The position numbers were made by a program, and so were the translations under genes. A stretch of 25,526 nucleotides of DNA from the NCBI GenBank assembly GCA_002420085.1, contig DIHI01000130.1, forward strand, positions 3,785 to 29,310, in the 5' to 3' direction. The stretch is from Lysobacterales bacterium UBA5700. Lineage in GTDB: Bacteria > Pseudomonadota > Gammaproteobacteria > Xanthomonadales > Xanthomonadaceae. The notes under the pieces are model-generated. The model had not been told where the DNA came from. It was given only the letters and a program-made list of their open reading frames with translations, and searched no databases. Below are positions 21,460 through 25,526 of this stretch, one piece after another. The first letter of the stretch is position 1, and each line of letters begins with the position of its first letter.

Positions 21460-23550
21460 TCACTGGCTGAAATCGAAGTTCATCTTGGGTCCGGGCGATG
21501 CCAGGAAGCGGCCCTCGACGTAGTCCACGCCGGAGGTGAACAGCACCGCCATCGAAGCGGCGTCCTGGACGAAATCGGCGATGCACAGCATGCCGGCCTC
21601 GCGAGCCTGATCGGCCAGGACACGGACCCGTTTCTGGTTCTCCGGATTGCTGGCGAGGTCGAGCATCAGACTGCGATCGAGCTTGACGAACTCGGGCTTG
21701 AAGTGATCGACCACCTGCATCGGATTGAGTCCGGCGCCGAAATCCTCCAGGGCGGTGCGCACGCCCAGTACCGCCAGACTGCGTTTGAACTCGCTGGCCA
21801 GTTTGATCTGGGTGAAGACCTTGGCCTCGCGCAGTTCGAGCACCAGGCGTTCGCCCGGTACGTTGTGGGTCGCCAGGCGGCGGTCTATCAGGTCGATCAG
21901 GGCGGGTTGGTCGAGCGAGGCGGGCGAGATCTTGACGAACAGGCAGGTGTCATGGCCCGAGGTCATCCGCTGGGCCAGGATGTCGATCGCCGCAGCCACC
22001 GCCCAGCGATCGATTTCCGGCAGCAGACCGTGCTCCTCGGCGATCGCGAAGAAGCTTTCCGGCTTGACGATCTCGCCGGCACCGGCCTTCATCCGCAGGA
22101 AGGCTTCGTAATGCTCGCGACGTTCGCCGGTCAGGCTGATGATCGGCTGGTAGTGGAACAGCAGGCCGTCGTTGTGCAGAGCGTCGCGGATGCGCTGCAC
22201 CCAGGCTTTGATGCGCGCCTGCTCGGCACGATCGCTGGCGCTCGGATCGAACACCTCCTGGCGGTTGCCGCCGACACCGGCCGCCGAGGCCAGGCACTGG
22301 GAGATGCGGTTCAACACCTGCGGCACGCTGGCGATCCGTTCGCCGATCTGGACACCACCGACACTGACCGTCAGGCTGACCGACCCCGAGCCGAAGTCGG
22401 TCACTCGGGTGCGGAAGGCATCGCAGATGCGCTCGGCGATCGCACGGGTGTCATCCGGACCGCTGTCGTGGCAGAGGATGGCGAACTCGTGATCGGAGAA
22501 GCGTGCGGCCTGGGCGCATTCCGGCAGCAGATCGGCCAGGGTTCGGGCGATCGCAGCGAGCAGGGCATCAGCCTGCTCCAGGCCGATCACCCCGAGCAGG
22601 GCGCTGTAGTTGTCGGGTGCGATCAGCAGCATGCACTGGCGTTCGGTGCCCTTGGCGGCATCGGCCACGGCCAGTTCCAGTTCCTGCAGGAAGAACTGAC
22701 GGTTGAACAGCCCGGTCGCCGGGTCGCGCTGGCGCAGTTCGTCGAGTTCCTGGGCCATTTCGCGATCGACAATCTGCGGGCGCAGCACCACTTGCAGGCA
22801 GGCTTCACCCTCATAGCTGGCCGGCGCGAACTCGGCCCGAACCTCGAACTGACGGCCCTCGGCGTTGATCATGTTGAGCGGCAGCAAGCGTGGTGGCTGT
22901 TCGCCCTTGCTCAGTTGTCGCAGCAGGGTCTTGAAGGTTTCCGCATCGGAGGAGGCGACCATGTCCAGGATCGGCAGGCCCTCGATGTCCTCGAAGGCGG
23001 GGTAGGCGAACATCTCCAGATACGCATCATTGGCACGGATATGCATGCCTTCGTGGATGTAGGCGATCGGGTCGCGCGAGGATGTGATCAGCGCGTCGCA
23101 GCGGCGGTCGCTCTCGCGCAGTGCGGCTTCCAGCGTGCGCACTGCACGGCGCTGGTTCAGGGCGGCGAACTCCCGCTCGATGATGGCATTCAGGTGGTCC
23201 GGTTGGGACGATAGGGCCAGCGCGGTGGTGCCGAGCTTGAGGGCCCGCACGGCGGTGTCGGTGTCGATGTTGCGGCACAGTGCGATCAGGGCGACATCCT
23301 TGCCGGCATGGGCGACCGCTGCGGCGGCCTGCTCGAACGGCATCGACTGGCATTCCAGCGAGGCCAGCACCAGATCGACCGGTCCGGCGGCGAGCGCACT
23401 CTTGAGTTCGTCGATCGACTCGGCGCGCTGCGGGCGCACGGCGACGCCGGCATTGCGCAATGCCGAAATGACGCGCTCGGCGTCTTCCATCGTGTCCTCG
23501 ACGACGATCAATCGCAGGACGCTGGCCTGACTCTCCACCGGGGTAACCAT
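21460..23550 (-). CDS. fimX: FimX-like type IV pilus c-di-GMP effector (REC-PAS-GGDEF-EAL)
   Basis: The product is 696 residues, close to FimX of Pseudomonas and Xanthomonas. Order: receiver-like domain (12-130), PAS (about 150-262), GGDEF (270-430), EAL (445-696). The receiver has LASLE where the phospho-Asp should be. GGDEF reads SDHEF (352-356). EAL reads E482-A-F, continuing FLRM, and DDFG reads EDFG (602-605). So it should bind c-di-GMP rather than make or cut it. The C-terminus FTSGVDYVEGRFL, then MNFDFS, is what I recall for FimX. In Xanthomonas the EAL domain binds c-di-GMP and a PilZ partner to control the PilB motor. It starts 14 bases after the epmB stop, so the two are probably co-transcribed. 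No pil gene is in the window. Confidence 0.82.
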   Translation of the reverse strand: MVTPVESQASVLRLIVVEDTMEDAERVISALRNAGVAVRPQRAESIDELKSALAAGPVDLVLASLECQSMPFEQAAAAVAHAGKDVALIALCRNIDTDTAVRALKLGTTALALSSQPDHLNAIIEREFAALNQRRAVRTLEAALRESDRRCDALITSSRDPIAYIHEGMHIRANDAYLEMFAYPAFEDIEGLPILDMVASSDAETFKTLLRQLSKGEQPPRLLPLNMINAEGRQFEVRAEFAPASYEGEACLQVVLRPQIVDREMAQELDELRQRDPATGLFNRQFFLQELELAVADAAKGTERQCMLLIAPDNYSALLGVIGLEQADALLAAIARTLADLLPECAQAARFSDHEFAILCHDSGPDDTRAIAERICDAFRTRVTDFGSGSVSLTVSVGGVQIGERIASVPQVLNRISQCLASAAGVGGNRQEVFDPSASDRAEQARIKAWVQRIRDALHNDGLLFHYQPIISLTGERREHYEAFLRMKAGAGEIVKPESFFAIAEEHGLLPEIDRWAVAAAIDILAQRMTSGHDTCLFVKISPASLDQPALIDLIDRRLATHNVPGERLVLELREAKVFTQIKLASEFKRSLAVLGVRTALEDFGAGLNPMQVVDHFKPEFVKLDRSLMLDLASNPENQKRVRVLADQAREAGMLCIADFVQDAASMAVLFTSGVDYVEGRFLASPGPKMNFDFSQ

Positions 23551-23564
23551 GCTGAGGGAACGGT

Positions 23565-24653
23565 TCAGGTTTTTAGCACGAATGCCCGACCAATTGACAG
23601 GGTCGGACGTTCGAGAGGCTGTTTGGCATCGGCTCCTGCGACTTCGCGCACCAGGCGGGGCAGCAGGTAGCCGGGCAGTCGGCTGCGCAGTCGCTGGTGC
23701 AGGTCCAGGGCGTGGCCATCATCGACCTCGAAATGTCCGGCACCGGCGACCCGGTCGAGCTGGTGCAGGTAGTAGGGCAGAACGCCGATGTCGAACAGGC
23801 GTTCGGACAGGTCGGCCAGGGTGGTTTCGTCGTCGTTGACGCCGCGCAGCAGGACCGACTGGTTGAGCAGGGTGATCCCGGCGGCACGCAGGCGGGCGCA
23901 GGCGTGGGCGACGGATGAATCGATCTCGTTGCCGTGGTTGACGTGCAGGACGATCGTGCTGGCCCAGGGCAGATCAGCCAGCCAGGCCAGCAATGGGTCG
24001 TCGATGCGTTCCGGCAGGACCACCGGCAGCCGGGTGTGGATGCGCAGGCGGCGCAGATGGCCGACATCGAGCAGTTGCTCGGTCAGGGCGGTCAGTTTGC
24101 CGGTGGCCAGCGCCAGCGGGTCGCCGCCGGACAGCAGCAGTTCCGAGATCGAGGGGTCGTTGCGCAGATAATCGATGGCGGCTCGCCAGTCGTCGGCGGC
24201 GGCGGTTTCCTCGGCGTAGGGAAAATGCCGGCGAAAGCAGTATCGGCAATGGATGGCGCAACTGCCGGTGGCGACCAGCAAGGCTCGCCCCTGGTACTTG
24301 TGCAGGACGCCACGTGCGCTGCGGGCGGCGAGATCGCCGACGGCATCGATGGCGAAGCCCGGCAGGGGCTGATCCTCATCGGCCAGGGGCAGCACCTGTC
24401 GCAGCAAGGGGTCGTTCGGGTCGCCCTTGCGCATCCGAGCGACGAAGCCGTGCGGCACCCGCAGCGGAAAGTCCCGGTCCGCCGTTTCCGACAGCCGGGC
24501 CGCCGCTTCCGTCAGGCCCAGTCGGGTCAGCAGTTCGCGAGGATCACGGATGGCGTTGCGCCACAGTCGGCGCCAATCGGCCTCGACGTTGGGCTCGATC
24601 GGCGCATCGCGGTCGGTAGTGGGCTGCGGAGCAGGGGCGGGAGCGGTTATCAT
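23565..24653 (-). CDS. epmB: EF-P beta-lysylation protein, lysine 2,3-aminomutase-like
   Basis: EpmB is a radical SAM, PLP-dependent enzyme that turns L-lysine into (R)-beta-lysine for EpmA. From the ATG at 24653 ([13 protein letters not shown]) it is 362 residues. The radical SAM cluster motif is C132-AIHC136-RYC139 followed by [17 protein letters not shown] and the later [10 protein letters not shown] and [11 protein letters not shown] are typical of the KamA/EpmB family. The short N-terminus, without the extra domains of catabolic KamA, and the position beside efp support EpmB over a lysine-degrading enzyme. It is divergent from efp with 73 bases between the starts, and followed by fimX. 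The longer upstream frame would run through efp and is discarded. Confidence 0.95.
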   Translation of the reverse strand: MITAPAPAPQPTTDRDAPIEPNVEADWRRLWRNAIRDPRELLTRLGLTEAAARLSETADRDFPLRVPHGFVARMRKGDPNDPLLRQVLPLADEDQPLPGFAIDAVGDLAARSARGVLHKYQGRALLVATGSCAIHCRYCFRRHFPYAEETAAADDWRAAIDYLRNDPSISELLLSGGDPLALATGKLTALTEQLLDVGHLRRLRIHTRLPVVLPERIDDPLLAWLADLPWASTIVLHVNHGNEIDSSVAHACARLRAAGITLLNQSVLLRGVNDDETTLADLSERLFDIGVLPYYLHQLDRVAGAGHFEVDDGHALDLHQRLRSRLPGYLLPRLVREVAGADAKQPLERPTLSIGRAFVLKT

Positions 24654-24726
24654 TGCTGGTTTGAGCCGCCCTAGGGCGAAATTTTTCAATTGTAACGCGC
24701 CGATCGGCGCCAGTGAGGAGCAAGGC
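24654..24726. promoter_or_regulatory. Divergent control region between epmB and efp
   Basis: Two perfect palindromes flank an AT-rich core: CGCCCTAGGGCG (24667-24678) and GCGCCGATCGGCGC (24697-24710). The core between them is A/T-rich (24679-24695), the most A+T-rich patch nearby. A weak rightward promoter reads TTGAGC (24661-24666), 18 bases, TTCAAT (24685-24690). The second palindrome would lie at the start of the efp transcript, just before its ribosome site GAGGAG (24715-24720). No regulator is identified. Confidence 0.5.
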
Positions 24727-25293
24727 ATGGCCACTTTCGGCATGAACGACGTGAAGAACGGGCTGAAGATCATCGTCGATGGCCAGCCATGCGTGATCGT
24801 CGACACCAGTTTCGTCAAGCCTGGCAAGGGTCAGGCGTTCACACGGGTCAAGTACCGCAACATCAAGACCGGCCGGGTGGTCGAGATGACCATGAAATCG
24901 ACCGATTCGGTCGAGGGCGCCGACGTGGTCGATACCGACATGCAGTTCCTCTATGCCGATGGCGAGTTCTGGCATTTCATGCAGACCGAGAGTTTCGAGC
25001 AGATTCAGGCCGACGCGGCTGCGCTTGGTGATGCCGCGCAGTGGTTGAAGGGCGAGGAGCCTTGCGTGGTCACCCTGTGGAATGGTGCCCCGATCGCGGT
25101 GACGCCGCCCAACTTCGTCGATCTGCGGATCGTCGAGACCGATCCGGGTGTCCGTGGCGACACCTCCGGCGGCGGCGGCAAGCCGGCCAAGCTGGAAACC
25201 GGTGCCGTGGTCCGGGTGCCGCTGTTCGTCGGTCAGGACGAAGTGATCCGGGTCGATACCCGGTCCGGCGAATACGTCAGCCGGGTCAAGTGA
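24727..25293 (+). CDS. efp: Elongation factor P
   Basis: EF-P binds between the ribosomal P and E sites and restores peptide bond formation at polyproline stretches. The protein is 188 residues in three beta-barrel domains. The modification loop is KPGKGQ with Lys34, the residue beta-lysylated by Epm[40 protein letters not shown] and the C-terminal [13 protein letters not shown] are near-identical to E. coli. GAGGAG at 24715-24720 is a good ribosome site. Having epmA, epmB and Lys34 together means the beta-lysine type of EF-P, not the rhamnose (EarP) or aminopentanol type. The next gene starts 10 bases after the stop. Confidence 0.98.
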   Translation: MATFGMNDVKNGLKIIVDGQPCVIVDTSFVKPGKGQAFTRVKYRNIKTGRVVEMTMKSTDSVEGADVVDTDMQFLYADGEFWHFMQTESFEQIQADAAALGDAAQWLKGEEPCVVTLWNGAPIAVTPPNFVDLRIVETDPGVRGDTSGGGGKPAKLETGAVVRVPLFVGQDEVIRVDTRSGEYVSRVK

Positions 25294-25303
25294 CGGCGCA
25301 CGG

Positions 25304-25526
25304 ATGAGCGGCCTCAGCCCGGCAGACGCTTCGATCGAAGGCCCGGTGCCGAGGGCCTGCGATCTGCTGATCGAGGCCGGTTGGGTGGTTCCGATCGAGC
25401 CGCACGGCGTGGTCTGGACCGACCATGCGGTCGCGGTCACGGCCGGGACGATCGTGGCGGTGCTGCCGCGCGAGCAGGCCCGGCGGGAGTTCGCGCCGGA
25501 CGAGGTGGTCGCCCGTCCGACGGCGG
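25304..25526 (+). CDS. mtaD: MtaD-like amidohydrolase (TRZ/ATZ family), N-terminal fragment
   Basis: The frame is open from the ATG at 25304 to the window end, 74 codons. The translation includes CDLLIEAGWVVPIEP, then HAVAVTAGTIVAVLP and FAPDEVV. This is the N-terminal beta-sandwich of the TRZ/ATZ amidohydrolases, whose gammaproteobacterial members deaminate S-adenosylhomocysteine or 5'-methylthioadenosine. The metal-binding HxH motif lies beyond the edge, so the activity cannot be checked. Methylthioinosine made by such an enzyme can be cleaved by a phosphorylase to the substrate of MtnA, encoded at 1951-3006. It is 10 bases after efp and may share its transcript. Other TRZ/ATZ members are possible. 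Confidence 0.7.
   Translation, partial: MSGLSPADASIEGPVPRACDLLIEAGWVVPIEPHGVVWTDHAVAVTAGTIVAVLPREQARREFAPDEVVARPTA

Noticed and set aside
21430..23214. Plus-strand frame of 594 codons
   Set aside because: Antisense shadow of fimX, which has clear REC-PAS-GGDEF-EAL domains.
23565..24827. Longer epmB starting upstream of 24653
   Set aside because: The extra 58 residues are antisense to efp and have no family similarity.

Overview
This window is high-G+C DNA from a gammaproteobacterium, most likely of the Xanthomonadales/Lysobacterales or a close relative. The evidence is a FimX-type type IV pilus regulator, a full EF-P beta-lysylation set (EpmA, EpmB and an EF-P with Lys34), the folC-dedD-cvpA-purF block, and a gyrA/mtnA neighbourhood. 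Most of it is housekeeping DNA with short intergenic gaps and gene strands that switch often.

Layout. 1-212: 5' end of gyrA (minus). 213-1950: a visibly lower-G+C accessory patch holding a dispersed-repeat copy, a small orphan membrane protein, a half-site resembling the 3' end of an integron attC, and a cold-shock/excalibur fusion gene. 1951-4051: mtnA (minus), divergent from an uncharacterised basic-tailed protein. 4077-9429: a tight minus-strand operon folC-dedD-cvpA-purF-epmA. 9634-13936: recO (plus), a REC-Hpt phosphorelay protein (minus), then a YdbH-like/YdbL-like pair (plus) separated by a clear intrinsic terminator. 14160-17531: a large membrane protein with about five PAS domains, a degenerate GGDEF and an intact-looking EAL. 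17610-19902: accD and glmM. 19903-20447: non-coding, with a second repeat copy and a striking run of G-tracts. 20448-21383: a 2-oxoglutarate/Fe(II)-type oxygenase. 21460-24653: fimX and epmB (minus, probably co-transcribed). 24727-25526: efp and the start of an mtaD-like deaminase (plus).

How the genes work together. EpmB isomerises lysine to beta-lysine, EpmA attaches it to EF-P, and modified EF-P rescues ribosomes stalled at polyproline; all three proteins are encoded here at two loci. MtaD and MtnA can act in the same methylthioadenosine salvage route, through methylthioinosine. Two c-di-GMP proteins and an orphan REC-Hpt protein point to surface and motility signalling. The YdbH/YdbL pair is probably part of phospholipid transport between the membranes.

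The items most worth a second look are the possible integron-cassette remnant between gyrA and mtnA, the shared intergenic repeat at 477 and 20041, the G-run cluster at 20121, the paired palindromes between epmB and efp, and the excess of the octamer GCGATCGC. I found no CRISPR array, tRNA, rRNA, phage or transposase gene. Synteny statements come from memory, not from a search.
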